33,341 bases of DNA from Actinomycetes bacterium (GTDB lineage: Bacteria > Actinomycetota > Acidimicrobiia > Acidimicrobiales > RAAP-2). The stretch is taken from positions 1 to 33,341 of the forward strand of contig JAJXTB010000015.1 in assembly GCA_021784205.1 (NCBI GenBank), given 5' to 3'. The notes below the pieces were generated by a model. The model did no database searches. It was not told the DNA's origin and saw nothing but the letters and a program-made list of their open reading frames with translations. Shown one piece after another: positions 15,399 to 23,121 of the stretch (position 1 is the stretch's first letter; the number at the start of each line of letters is the position of its first letter). The translations under genes were made by a program, and so were the position numbers.

Positions 15399-16006
15399 CG
15401 CCGAGCCCGTCCCACGCTGAAGTAGGACCAGGGCGTGGGTCCGGACGCGAATCCCTGCTCGAGTTCGACGATCTCGAAACCCGCCGCGCGCACCAGCGCC
15501 GGCGCGTCGCGCGTGAGATGGCAGCCGTCGGCGACGACCTGTTCGATCGGATCCAGCCAGCGCTGCCAGCGCGCGACGCGCGCGCTCGGCGCGACGCCGT
15601 GCTCGAGGAAGTGCAGTGAGGCTCCCGGGCGCAGGACGCGGCGCACCTCGGCGAGCACGCGGGCCGGGTTCTCGACCGTGCACAGCGTGAAGGTCATCAG
15701 CGCCGCGTCGCAGGACTCGTCGGCGAGGGCGAGTGCGTGCCCGTCGAGGCCGACGCGCTCGATTCTCACTCGCGAGGCGCCGACGCGGCGCGCGGCGAGG
15801 GCGTAGGAGACGTCCGAGGGCTCGACGGCGAACACGCGAGTGACCGCGGCGGGGTAGTCGGGCACGTTGAGCCCCGTGCCGAATCCGATCTCGACCACGT
15901 CGCCCGACAGTCCCGCGCAGACCCGCTCGCGCCAGCGGTGGATGGGCGGCAGCGCGCACGCCCAGTTAACGACGCGCGGCACGATCACGCGCTGATAGAG
16001 ACCCAT
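15395..16006 (-). CDS. Class I SAM methyltransferase, METTL7-like
   Basis: 203 aa. The SAM-binding motif I is VVEIGFGTGLN (GFGTG at 41-45), an acidic residue follows in VEPSDV, and motifs II/III are ALMTFTLCTVENP and VRRVLRPGA. The segment FLEHGVAP and the C-terminal DGCHLTR (160-166) closely resemble the METTL7/TMT1 family. Animal members of that family methylate thiols including hydrogen sulfide; that activity here is inference. UbiE-like enzymes are the alternative. The start lies 3 bp after the DUF302 stop, so it is the third gene of the operon led by the DUF2892 gene. Confidence 0.82.
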   Translation of the reverse strand: MGLYQRVIVPRVVNWACALPPIHRWRERVCAGLSGDVVEIGFGTGLNVPDYPAAVTRVFAVEPSDVSYALAARRVGASRVRIERVGLDGHALALADESCDAALMTFTLCTVENPARVLAEVRRVLRPGASLHFLEHGVAPSARVARWQRWLDPIEQVVADGCHLTRDAPALVRAAGFEIVELEQGFASGPTPWSYFSVGRARR

Positions 16007-16009
16007 GGT

Positions 16010-16384
16010 CTAGAGCGCGGCGATCACTCGCGCCAGGCGGGCCCGCGCGTCGGCCGTGAGGTCGGACATGTTCTCGGCGGGCATCATCTGTTCGGGATCG
16101 GCGATCGTCACACGCGTGGTGGACCCGTCGAGGGACTCGAGCACGACGTTGCACGGGAGCACGAGCGCCGCGCTCGCGTCGCGCTCGAGGGCGTCGTGGG
16201 CGAAGTTCGGATTGCAGGCGCCGAGAATCTTCAGGGGCGAGCGTTCGATGCCGAGCTTCGCGCGAAAGACGCCGTCCACGTCGATCTCGGTCAGGACGCC
16301 AAAACCTTCGTTCGCGAGCGCGGCGCGCACCGCCGCGTCAACGTCGCTGAGTGGATGGGTAACCGTCGTCGTCAGTTCGCCCAT
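16010..16384 (-). CDS. DUF302 protein
   Basis: 124 aa. The DUF302 core is clear: GFGVLTEIDVDGVFRAKLG, then ILGACNPNFAHDAL, then LVLPCNVVLE. The two conserved cysteines in ACNP and LPCN are both present and may be redox- or metal-active. Biochemical function is not established for the family; members are often found beside sulfur- or metal-stress genes. It starts 9 bp after the DUF2892 stop and sits in the middle of the three-gene operon. Confidence 0.88.
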   Translation of the reverse strand: MGELTTTVTHPLSDVDAAVRAALANEGFGVLTEIDVDGVFRAKLGIERSPLKILGACNPNFAHDALERDASAALVLPCNVVLESLDGSTTRVTIADPEQMMPAENMSDLTADARARLARVIAAL

Positions 16385-16393
16385 CGGGGCCTC

Positions 16394-16591
16394 CTAGTGG
16401 TGATACGTACTCATCTTCAGCACACGATAGAGCGGACAGAACCCGGTCGCCGCGGTGAGGGCCAGCGCCACGGCGACGATCCACAGGATCACACCCCCGA
16501 CGCTCGAGGATCCGACGGCGATGGCGACGATCGCCGCGACCACCGCCAGCACGCCGCGCAGCCACCGATCGAGAGTTGCTTCGTTTCTCAT
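16394..16591 (-). CDS. DUF2892 inner-membrane protein
   Basis: 65 aa with two closely spaced hydrophobic helices (about residues 13-29 and 31-48), then the family motif ATGFCPLYRVL and a short His-ended tail. DUF2892 occurs alone or fused to rhodanese (as in YgaP) and is associated with sulfur handling. An AAGGAGGT Shine-Dalgarno precedes the ATG. It is the first gene of the operon with the DUF302 and methyltransferase genes, directly behind the palindromic operator. Confidence 0.88.
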   Translation of the reverse strand: MRNEATLDRWLRGVLAVVAAIVAIAVGSSSVGGVILWIVAVALALTAATGFCPLYRVLKMSTYHH

Positions 16592-16608
16592 GCGACCTCC
16601 TTGTCCGT

Positions 16609-16643
16609 GGTATCAGTATACCCCCAGGGGTATCAAAGGACAA
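16609..16643 (-). promoter_or_regulatory. Promoter with CsoR/CstR-type palindromic operator
   Basis: On the minus strand a -35 TTGTCC (16643-16638), a 17-bp spacer and a -10 TATACT (16620-16615) form the best sigma-70-type promoter in the window. The palindrome ATACCCC-CA-GGGGTAT (16618-16633) fills the spacer and touches the -10, an ideal place for repression. A second overlapping inverted repeat GGTAT-N4-ATACC lies at 16609-16622. The A/T-rich ends with C4/G4 core match operators of CsoR-family copper or persulfide sensors. The sensor gene itself is not in the window. Confidence 0.7.
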
Positions 16644-16666
16644 GGGGCCAAGGACGGTGAACCCGG

Positions 16667-17746
16667 CTAGCGGCCCTCGCGCAGGCGCCCGATGACGTCG
16701 TCGACGACACCGCTCGTGGTCGAATCGCCACCCAGATCGAAAGTGCGAATCCCCGCGGCCGCCCCCTCGAGGGTCGCCGCGCGCAGGCGCTCGGCGGCGT
16801 GGCGGAAGGCGTCGTCGCCCAAGTGGATCGCCGCGTGGTCGAGCAGCGCGGCCTGGGCCAGCAGCATCGCCATCGGGTTGGCGACGTTCTTGCCCTCGAG
16901 CGAGGGCGCGGTGCCGTGGGGCGCCTCGGCCATGGCCACGGTGGGGTGCAGGTTCTCGTCTAGTGACAACAGCACCGACTCGGCGCCGGCGATCGAGCCG
17001 AAGAGGGCCAGCACCATGTCCGACAGGCAGTCGCCGTCGCGATTGAGCGAAGGAATCACGAGTGTCTGGTCGTGCACGTCGGTCAGCAGCCCGGCGTAGG
17101 TCGCGTCGATCAGCACGGGGCGGTAGGCGACGCCGGGGTGGCGCGTTGCCGCCTCGTCCATCTCCTCCTTGAGCATGCCCTCGTAGGTGGGAGAGACCGT
17201 CCACTTGGGCCCGCCGTAGACCATGCCGCCCACCTGGGCCGCCGCCTGGAAGGCGTACTCGGCCACGTGGCGACAGATCGAACGCTCGATGCGCTCAGTG
17301 CGCCAGGCGACTTCGCCGACCCCGCCGAAAGCGCCCTCTCGACCCTCGGCCGCGCCGTAGGCGTCGCCGACGGCCATGCGGATCACGATGATCGGCTTGG
17401 TCGAGGCGACGACCGGAGCGACGCCGGGGATTCGCCGGCCCGTTCGCACGATGACCGACCCGCCGATTCCCTCGCGCAGCAGGCGATTGGGAGAACCGAC
17501 GCTGCCGATCTCGGTGGGCGTGACCGTGGCGGCCTTGAGCCCGAGGCCCGTCTCGACCATCGCGGTGGCCGCCTCGCGCACGACGCCGTTGTTCGTCGCT
17601 TGCCGGTTCGCCAGTGAGAGGTCGAAGTGGGTGAAGGCCAGCTCGACGCCGAGCAGTTCGGGGGTCATGACGCGCAGGGACTCTTCGAGGAGTTCCTGAC
17701 CCGTCTGGTCGCCGTCGCAGACGACGATAGTGGGGGTTGTGGACAT
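16667..17746 (-). CDS. Isocitrate/isopropylmalate dehydrogenase family protein
   Basis: 359 aa, a beta-decarboxylating NAD(P)-dependent dehydrogenase. It opens with VVCDGDQTGQELLEESLRV, close to the usual GDGIGPE motif but with DQTG. The metal/substrate region is NRDGDCLSDMV, and the cofactor region is EAPHGTAPSLEGKNVANP. The length fits the monomer of the dimeric family. Whether the substrate is isocitrate, isopropylmalate or another malate derivative cannot be settled; the altered N-terminal motif argues for caution. The ATG at 17746 is supported by the homologous start. Confidence 0.8.
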   Translation of the reverse strand: MSTTPTIVVCDGDQTGQELLEESLRVMTPELLGVELAFTHFDLSLANRQATNNGVVREAATAMVETGLGLKAATVTPTEIGSVGSPNRLLREGIGGSVIVRTGRRIPGVAPVVASTKPIIVIRMAVGDAYGAAEGREGAFGGVGEVAWRTERIERSICRHVAEYAFQAAAQVGGMVYGGPKWTVSPTYEGMLKEEMDEAATRHPGVAYRPVLIDATYAGLLTDVHDQTLVIPSLNRDGDCLSDMVLALFGSIAGAESVLLSLDENLHPTVAMAEAPHGTAPSLEGKNVANPMAMLLAQAALLDHAAIHLGDDAFRHAAERLRAATLEGAAAGIRTFDLGGDSTTSGVVDDVIGRLREGR

Positions 17747-17779
17747 GACCTATCTTCTCACACGCGAATCGAGACCGGT

Positions 17780-18541
17780 CTAGGGTTCGACCCCGAGTCG
17801 CATGACGACGATCACGTTGTGGCAGATCGGCTCGACGAAGGCGCTGATCGCGCTGCCGGGCACCGGCATCTCTTCAACGAGCACCCGTCCGCCGTGTTCG
17901 AGGACGGTCTCGCGCGCGGCCGCCAGCGAGTCGACGAGAAAGACGGGATTCCAATGGGACTGGCCCGCGAGAACCTGAGGCGAGGAGATGCTCGCGAACC
18001 ATTGCTCGCCGGCGCTGAGGATGCGCAGACCCGCCTCAGGCTCGATGAGCGAGTGGCCGGTCAGGCTGCGGTAGTAGCGCGCGGCCGCCTCGGGGTCGCT
18101 CGAGACGTGGTCGAACCAGCCGGGCGCGCCGACCTCGTAGAGTGCGCCGAAGCCAGTGAATTCGCGCGCTTGCCACAGCCCGTGCACCACCCCGGCCGGG
18201 TCCATCAGCAGAGCCATGTGGCCGAGCTCGAGGATCGGAGTCGCCTCGATGATGACCGCGGCGCCCAACTCCTCGGCGCGAGCGACGCTCGCGTCCACGT
18301 TCGCGGTCGCGAAGTAGGTGACGAACGTGCCGGACGCCGCGTCCATCTGGCCGAGGCCGAGCACCGCGCGGCCCCGGTGGGTGGCGATGGAGTAGAAGCC
18401 GGTGTCGGCCTCGCCGTGTTCCCAGTCCCAGGCGAAGACTCCCGAGAGGAAGTCCTTCATCGCCGCGAGCTTCTCGCGCGTGGGCACCATCGCGTCGATC
18501 CACACGGGCAGGCCCGGCGTGGGGGTGTTGACATCGACCAT
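17780..18541 (-). CDS. Two-domain VOC protein (Rv0577/TB27.3-like)
   Basis: 253 aa with two tandem glyoxalase-like domains. The first is about residues 8-125 (WIDAMVPTREKLAAMKDFLS to DPAGVVHGLWQ). The second is about 135-250 (GAPGWFDHVSSDPEAAARYY to VEPICHNVIVVM). This matches the actinobacterial 27-kDa antigen group, whose in vivo role is not settled. GAGGA upstream selects the ATG at 18541; a much longer frame upstream runs antisense through the next gene and is rejected. It is divergent from the membrane-protein pair. Confidence 0.83.
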   Translation of the reverse strand: MVDVNTPTPGLPVWIDAMVPTREKLAAMKDFLSGVFAWDWEHGEADTGFYSIATHRGRAVLGLGQMDAASGTFVTYFATANVDASVARAEELGAAVIIEATPILELGHMALLMDPAGVVHGLWQAREFTGFGALYEVGAPGWFDHVSSDPEAAARYYRSLTGHSLIEPEAGLRILSAGEQWFASISSPQVLAGQSHWNPVFLVDSLAAARETVLEHGGRVLVEEMPVPGSAISAFVEPICHNVIVVMRLGVEP

Positions 18542-18637
18542 GGCCCATCCTCGCATCGTGCGCGCGTCACGTCCAGGGCGATCCTCGCGAACGCGGCCCG
18601 GGTCCACTACAGTTTCCCCATCAACGGGGGAGGGCCT

Positions 18638-19225
18638 ATGGTAGGCACCGAAACGCACGCGCCCGCGACGCGACCCAAGATCGCGATCGTGCCCGTCGCC
18701 GGGCTGCCCATCGTGGCGCTCGTCCTCGCCCTCGAGATCGCCGCGATCCTCGGCAACTGGCGCTGGGGGCTCATCTTCAGCCACGTCGTCGGCGGGGCGC
18801 TGTGGACTTCGATTGACCTCTTCGTGGGCCTCGTCGTCGGGCCGATCCTCGGGCGCCTTTCGATCCCCGCGCGTATCGAATTCGTCTCGCGCTTCATGCC
18901 CAAGATGGTGATCATCATGCCGACCGTCGTTGCGATGAACCTGGGTGCGGGTTTCCAGGTGGCGCGCCTGCTCGGCAACCTCTCGGTGGACAGCCCGAAC
19001 CACGCGTGGCTGATCGCGTCATTCATCGTGGTGGGCGTCATGGTCGTCATCGCCCTCGGGGTGCTCGAGCCGGCGAACATCGCGGTGCTCTTCGAGATGA
19101 ACAAGGAGCAGCCCAGCGGTGAGCGCATCGAGCACCTGATGAAGCGCTTCGTCTACAGCGCGGGGATACTCGGTCTCATGCAGGTGGCGACGCTGATCAT
19201 CATGACTCGGGTGGCTTCGCGATGA
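18638..19225 (+). CDS. Integral membrane protein, four predicted helices
   Basis: 195 aa, function unknown. Hydrophobic segments are near residues 18-36, 44-72, 90-110 and 128-150, with another at the C-terminus (GILGLMQVATLIIMTRVA). The segment IFSHVVGGALWTSIDLFVG holds a His and an Asp inside the membrane, which hints at heme or proton handling but is not diagnostic. The ATG at 18638 follows GAGG. TACAGT (18608-18613) is a probable -10. The long open frame upstream is antisense to the VOC gene. The stop overlaps the next gene by ATGA, so they form a pair. Confidence 0.72.
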   Translation: MVGTETHAPATRPKIAIVPVAGLPIVALVLALEIAAILGNWRWGLIFSHVVGGALWTSIDLFVGLVVGPILGRLSIPARIEFVSRFMPKMVIIMPTVVAMNLGAGFQVARLLGNLSVDSPNHAWLIASFIVVGVMVVIALGVLEPANIAVLFEMNKEQPSGERIEHLMKRFVYSAGILGLMQVATLIIMTRVASR

Positions 19226-19611
19226 CCGACCGTCACTACCCTCCGGTTCCCTGGCTGACCTCGATCGCGTTGGGCTTCGTCGTGATCGGCGGCATCGTGA
19301 TGGCGGCCTACGCGCCGCGTCATCCCCCGATGGGCGTCGCGACTGCGCTGCTCGTCGCCGGGCTCGTCTGCCTCGGCGTGGCCGGCGCGATGATGACGCG
19401 TCTCGGGACCTTCGCCTGGGCGACGTTCGTCAAGGTCTTCAAGTGGGCCCTGCTCGCCTACATCGTCCAGAGCGGGATGATCGAGTTCGTCTTCGTTCGC
19501 GACCACACCCGCGGCGCGCCGCTCGTCGTCGTGACTCTGATGCTCGCGGTCTTCGCCACCAGCGTGCCGACGACGATCGCCTTCACGACCGCGCGCTACG
19601 CGGACGTCTGA
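19222..19611 (+). CDS. Small integral membrane protein
   Basis: 129 aa with four hydrophobic helices (about residues 12-30, 38-58, 68-88 and 100-120) and almost no soluble part. It is translationally coupled to the preceding membrane protein, so the two probably form one complex. No family is recognised. The TGA stop abuts the convergent acyl-CoA dehydrogenase stop with no spacer (TGATCA). Confidence 0.72.
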   Translation: MTDRHYPPVPWLTSIALGFVVIGGIVMAAYAPRHPPMGVATALLVAGLVCLGVAGAMMTRLGTFAWATFVKVFKWALLAYIVQSGMIEFVFVRDHTRGAPLVVVTLMLAVFATSVPTTIAFTTARYADV

Positions 19612-20793
19612 TCAGATCTCTCTCTCGCGGGGCAGTCCGAGCACCCGCTCGGCGATGATGTCGCGCTGAACCTCTGAGGTTCCCCCGCCGATAGTCAGCG
19701 CCGGCGCGAAGAGGAAGCCGTTGCTCCACATCGTCGCTTCGGCGCGGACTCCTGACCCCGGTCCGCGGCCCGCGAGCATGCCGGCGTTGCCGGCGAGTCG
19801 CTTCGCGAGGGTCATGATCTCCTGGCCGTGGACGTCGGCGAGAGCCTTGCGCACGCTCGCCTCGGGTCCGGGGGCGCGCCCCGCGAGCGCTGTCGCGAGC
19901 AGGCGCAGGCGCAGCACGCGAAGGATCTCCCCGTGGGACCAGCAGCGCACCAGGGCGTCGCGCGCGAGCTCGTCGTAGGCGACCTCTCCCTCGCGCACCG
20001 TGGCGACCAGGTCCGTCGCGGTGGGTCCGCGTCCCCAGAGTGCGCCTTCTCCCGAGAGCGAGACCCGCTCGTTTCCCAGGGTCACCTTGGCCAGACGCCA
20101 GCCGTCGTTCTCGGCGCCGACGAGGTAGTCCGCCGGTAGTCGCACCTCGTCGAGGACGACCTCGTTGACGACATGCTCGCCGGTCATGTCACGGATCGGG
20201 CGCACCGTGACGCCCGGCGCGTCCATGGGACAGACAAAGTAACTCACGCCGCGCTGGCGCGGCGCGCTCGAGGTGCGCGCGAGCAGGATGCCCCACGAGG
20301 CGACGTGCGCGTAGCTCGTCCAGACCTTCTGACCGCTGACGACCCACTCGTCGCCGTCGCGGCGCGCCCGTGTTGAGAGCGCCGCCAGGTCGCTGCCGGC
20401 ACCGGGCTCGGAGAAGAGCTGGCACCAGAACTCCTCACCGCTCAACAAGCGTGGTAGCCAGCGCGCCTGCTGTTCGAGCGTGCCGGCGTAGATGATCGTC
20501 GGTCCCGCCCAGCCGATGCCGATGGGGTTGAGCGGGCGCGCAACGTTCGCGCGCGCGAGCTCCTCGGCGATGAGGAGCTGGTACTCGACGTCGGCGTCTC
20601 GTCCCCAGGGCGCGGGCCACTGCGGCGCGACGAGGCCGGCCTCGGCGAGCTCGGCGCCGGAGGGCTCGGGGTGCTCAGCGAGCCAGGCGCGCAGTTCGAC
20701 GCGGCGCGGGTCGTCGAGTTGCGCAGTGTCCGATGTCGGTGTCGCCGGTATCTCGCGGCCAGCCGTTACGTCGCGTTCTGGCGCGGTGGACAT
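19612..20793 (-). CDS. Acyl-CoA dehydrogenase
   Basis: 393-aa FAD-dependent acyl-CoA dehydrogenase. The N-terminal helical domain contains AEELARANVARPLNPIG. The FAD motifs QLFSEPGAGSDLAALSTRA and WVVSGQKVWTSYAH are typical. The C-terminal helical domain ends with ALTIGGGTSEVQRDIIAERVLGLPRE, the standard family end. Acyl-chain preference cannot be predicted; related actinobacterial enzymes act in sterol side-chain or branched fatty-acid breakdown. GGAGG precedes the ATG, and TACCGT (20813-20818, minus) is a likely -10. It is divergent from the amidase. Confidence 0.92.
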   Translation of the reverse strand: MSTAPERDVTAGREIPATPTSDTAQLDDPRRVELRAWLAEHPEPSGAELAEAGLVAPQWPAPWGRDADVEYQLLIAEELARANVARPLNPIGIGWAGPTIIYAGTLEQQARWLPRLLSGEEFWCQLFSEPGAGSDLAALSTRARRDGDEWVVSGQKVWTSYAHVASWGILLARTSSAPRQRGVSYFVCPMDAPGVTVRPIRDMTGEHVVNEVVLDEVRLPADYLVGAENDGWRLAKVTLGNERVSLSGEGALWGRGPTATDLVATVREGEVAYDELARDALVRCWSHGEILRVLRLRLLATALAGRAPGPEASVRKALADVHGQEIMTLAKRLAGNAGMLAGRGPGSGVRAEATMWSNGFLFAPALTIGGGTSEVQRDIIAERVLGLPREREI

Positions 20794-20852
20794 GGTTGTC
20801 GCCTCCGCCGCTACGGTACACGGGTCGTCGGTCAGCTCGGCGGCGGCCTCGG

Positions 20853-20858
20853 TAATGT
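20853..20858 (+). promoter_or_regulatory. Leaderless -10 element of the amidase gene
   Basis: TAATGT, then six bases (GTCGCC), then the ATG at 20865. Confidence 0.62.
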
Positions 20859-20864
20859 GTCGCC

Positions 20865-22328
20865 ATGACCGATCCCCACGCGCCCAGCGCGGACCTCGCT
20901 TACCTCAGCGTCGCCGAGATCGAGGGACGCCTCGCCGCGGGCACGCTCACCTCACTCGCCCTGGTGTCGGCTCTGCTCGAGCGCATCGCCGCGATCGACG
21001 CGCCGCATTCGCCGGTCGCACTGCGCGCGATCGCGGCGCTCGCACCGGACGCGCTTGAGGTGGCGGCCGAGCGCGACGCGGAGCGCCGCGACGGGCGCGT
21101 GCGCGGGGCTCTGCACGGCATCCCGGTGGTGATCAAGGACAACGTCGAGGCGATCGGCCTGCCCGGCACCGCCGGCTCGACCGCACTTCTCGGACGCCCC
21201 GCGCGCGAGGCGCCGCTGGTGGCGCGACTGCGCGAGGCCGGCGCGATTCTTCTGGCGAGCACCAATCTCAGCCAGTGGGCCAACATCCGCTCGGTGCGCT
21301 CGACCAGCGGCTGGTCGGCGACCGGCGGCCTGGTCGGCAACCCCTGGGCGCTCGATCGCTCGGCCGGCGGCTCCTCATCGGGCTCGGGCGCCGCACTCGC
21401 CGCGGGCCTCGCGCCACTCGCCGTGGGCACCGAGACCGACGGGTCCATCGTCTGTCCGGCGTCGGTCTGTGGCGTCGTAGGCCTCAAGCCCACTATCGGG
21501 GTCGTGCCGGCTACCCACGTGGTGCCCATCAGCGCGAGCCAGGACAGTCCCGGGCCCCTGGGCCGGCGCGTGGACGACGTGGCCCGCATGTTCGGCGTGC
21601 TCTCGGCCAGCGACCCCACACCCGAGCGTTCGCTGCGCTTCGCGGTCGCCACGTCGTGGCGCACCGACCATCCGGCGACCGATGACCTCTTCGACGCGAT
21701 CGTCGCGGCGCTGCGCGCCGCGGGCCACGACGTGATCGACCGTGACGTTGCGGCCCCGGGAGAGGCGGAGGGTCAGGACGAGTTAACCGTGCTGCTCGCC
21801 GAGCTGCACGACGACCTCTCGGACTACCTGGCGCGTCGCCCGGGCGAGGGCGTGAAGTCCCTGGCCGAGGTAATCGCGTGGGAGAACGACCACGCGGCGA
21901 GCGAGCTCGCGCACTTCGGACACGACCTCTTCGACATGGCGCTCGCCACCGGCGGGCGCGCCGGCGAGGCCTACGAGGCGGCGCGCCGGCGCAACCTCGC
22001 CTGGGCGATCGACACCTGCCTGCAGCCCGCGTTGGACGGCGTCGACGTCCTCCTCGCCCCCGCGTACGGGCCGTCGTGGAAGAGCGACCTGGCGGTGGGC
22101 GGCCACCCCGGACCCGCCAGCGCGGCGACGATGCCGGCCGCGATCGCCGGCTGGCCGATCATGAACGTTCCGATCGGGCTGGTCCACGGCCTGCCCGTGG
22201 GACTGGCGATCCTCGGGCGTGCGCACGACGAGTGGACCGTGCTCGCGGCCGGACGCGTCATTGAAGCCCTCGTCGACGCCCGCGGGCCGCTGGGACGTCC
22301 GACCTGGGAGGTGCCCACTCGTGGGTGA
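20865..22328 (+). CDS. Amidase-signature hydrolase
   Basis: 487 aa. The Ser-cisSer-Lys triad is visible: Lys 91 in VVIKDN, a Ser within GGSSSG (170-172) and Ser 194 in GTETDGSIVCPAS. VVGLKPT after the nucleophile is also typical. The sequence resembles stand-alone amidases more than GatA, and no gatB/gatC lies nearby, so it probably hydrolyses free amides or aryl amides. No signal peptide is present. It is transcribed from a leaderless promoter. Its end overlaps the next gene by 8 bp. Confidence 0.9.
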   Translation: MTDPHAPSADLAYLSVAEIEGRLAAGTLTSLALVSALLERIAAIDAPHSPVALRAIAALAPDALEVAAERDAERRDGRVRGALHGIPVVIKDNVEAIGLPGTAGSTALLGRPAREAPLVARLREAGAILLASTNLSQWANIRSVRSTSGWSATGGLVGNPWALDRSAGGSSSGSGAALAAGLAPLAVGTETDGSIVCPASVCGVVGLKPTIGVVPATHVVPISASQDSPGPLGRRVDDVARMFGVLSASDPTPERSLRFAVATSWRTDHPATDDLFDAIVAALRAAGHDVIDRDVAAPGEAEGQDELTVLLAELHDDLSDYLARRPGEGVKSLAEVIAWENDHAASELAHFGHDLFDMALATGGRAGEAYEAARRRNLAWAIDTCLQPALDGVDVLLAPAYGPSWKSDLAVGGHPGPASAATMPAAIAGWPIMNVPIGLVHGLPVGLAILGRAHDEWTVLAAGRVIEALVDARGPLGRPTWEVPTRG

Positions 22329-23061
22329 GCGTCGCGGAGCTGACGACACGGTGAGGGGCCGCGCGTGGCGCGTGGCCCTCAGCGGCGCGCTCGCCGGCGC
22401 CGGCGCGCTCGCCGCCCTCTCGCCGGCCGGTGCCGCGCCCTCGGCGTCGGCACTCTTCGCCAGTGCGCTGCGCGACGCGACGTCGGCGCACTGGGTGCAC
22501 GAGCGCACGATCATGATGATCAAGGGCTCGGTCGTCTCGATGGGCGTGAACGTGATCGGTGCCACGGGTGGCGTGCAGAAGATGATCACCGCCAACGGGG
22601 GCTCGGCCCGACTGATCGCGCTGGATCGCACCCGTCGGATGTTTCTCTACGCCAACGTGCCCGCCCTGACCAGCATGTTCGGGATCTCGAGCGCGCGGGC
22701 TGGCTCGGCCGCGAACCACTGGCTGGTTCTCACCCCGTCGGATCCGAACTACGCGAGCGTCGACAGCGCGACGACGCTGGCGAGTGACTTCTCGCAGATC
22801 TCCTTCATCGGCGCTCCGGTGCTGCGCGGCGAGACGACCCTGGCCAAGCACCGCGTCTACGAGATCTTCGGCGCGGTGCCGGCGAGCAACGGCATGCCCG
22901 AGGGTGCGGGGACGCTCTACGTCACCGCCACCGCTCGGCCCATGCCCTTCGCCTATCACGTCGTCGCTGGCTCCTTCTCCCTTACCGTCGCGTGGACCGG
23001 CTGGGGGCACGCCATCGCCCTGCGCGCTCCGGCCGGTGCGGTCGCCTTCCCGGTGAAGTAG
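22321..23061 (+). CDS. Secreted protein of unknown function
   Basis: 246 aa. After an Arg-rich start (GERRGADDTVRGRAWR) comes a hydrophobic signal sequence (about residues 18-38) ending near GAAPSAS. The exported domain is beta-rich and similar in style to lipoprotein carriers (SAHWVHERTIMMIKGSVVSM, then VYEIFGAVPAS), but it has no lipobox Cys. A strong GGGAGGTG before GTG 22321 fixes this start; GTG 22351 is weaker. The gene overlaps the amidase end and is likely co-transcribed with it. Confidence 0.7.
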   Translation: MGERRGADDTVRGRAWRVALSGALAGAGALAALSPAGAAPSASALFASALRDATSAHWVHERTIMMIKGSVVSMGVNVIGATGGVQKMITANGGSARLIALDRTRRMFLYANVPALTSMFGISSARAGSAANHWLVLTPSDPNYASVDSATTLASDFSQISFIGAPVLRGETTLAKHRVYEIFGAVPASNGMPEGAGTLYVTATARPMPFAYHVVAGSFSLTVAWTGWGHAIALRAPAGAVAFPVK

Positions 23062-23121
23062 GCCGTCGCCGGGATTCGCCCGATCGCCCGAGGCGTGTGA
23101 GACTCGACCCAGAGGAGGAGC

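Noticed and set aside
17627..18637. Long N-terminal extension of the 195-aa membrane protein
   Set aside because: It runs antisense to the two-domain VOC gene. The true start at 18638 has a ribosome site and a hydrophobic beginning.
18542..19003. Extension of the two-domain VOC protein upstream of its ATG
   Set aside because: Low-complexity Arg/Asp/Glu/His sequence antisense to the membrane gene; the homologous region begins at 18541.
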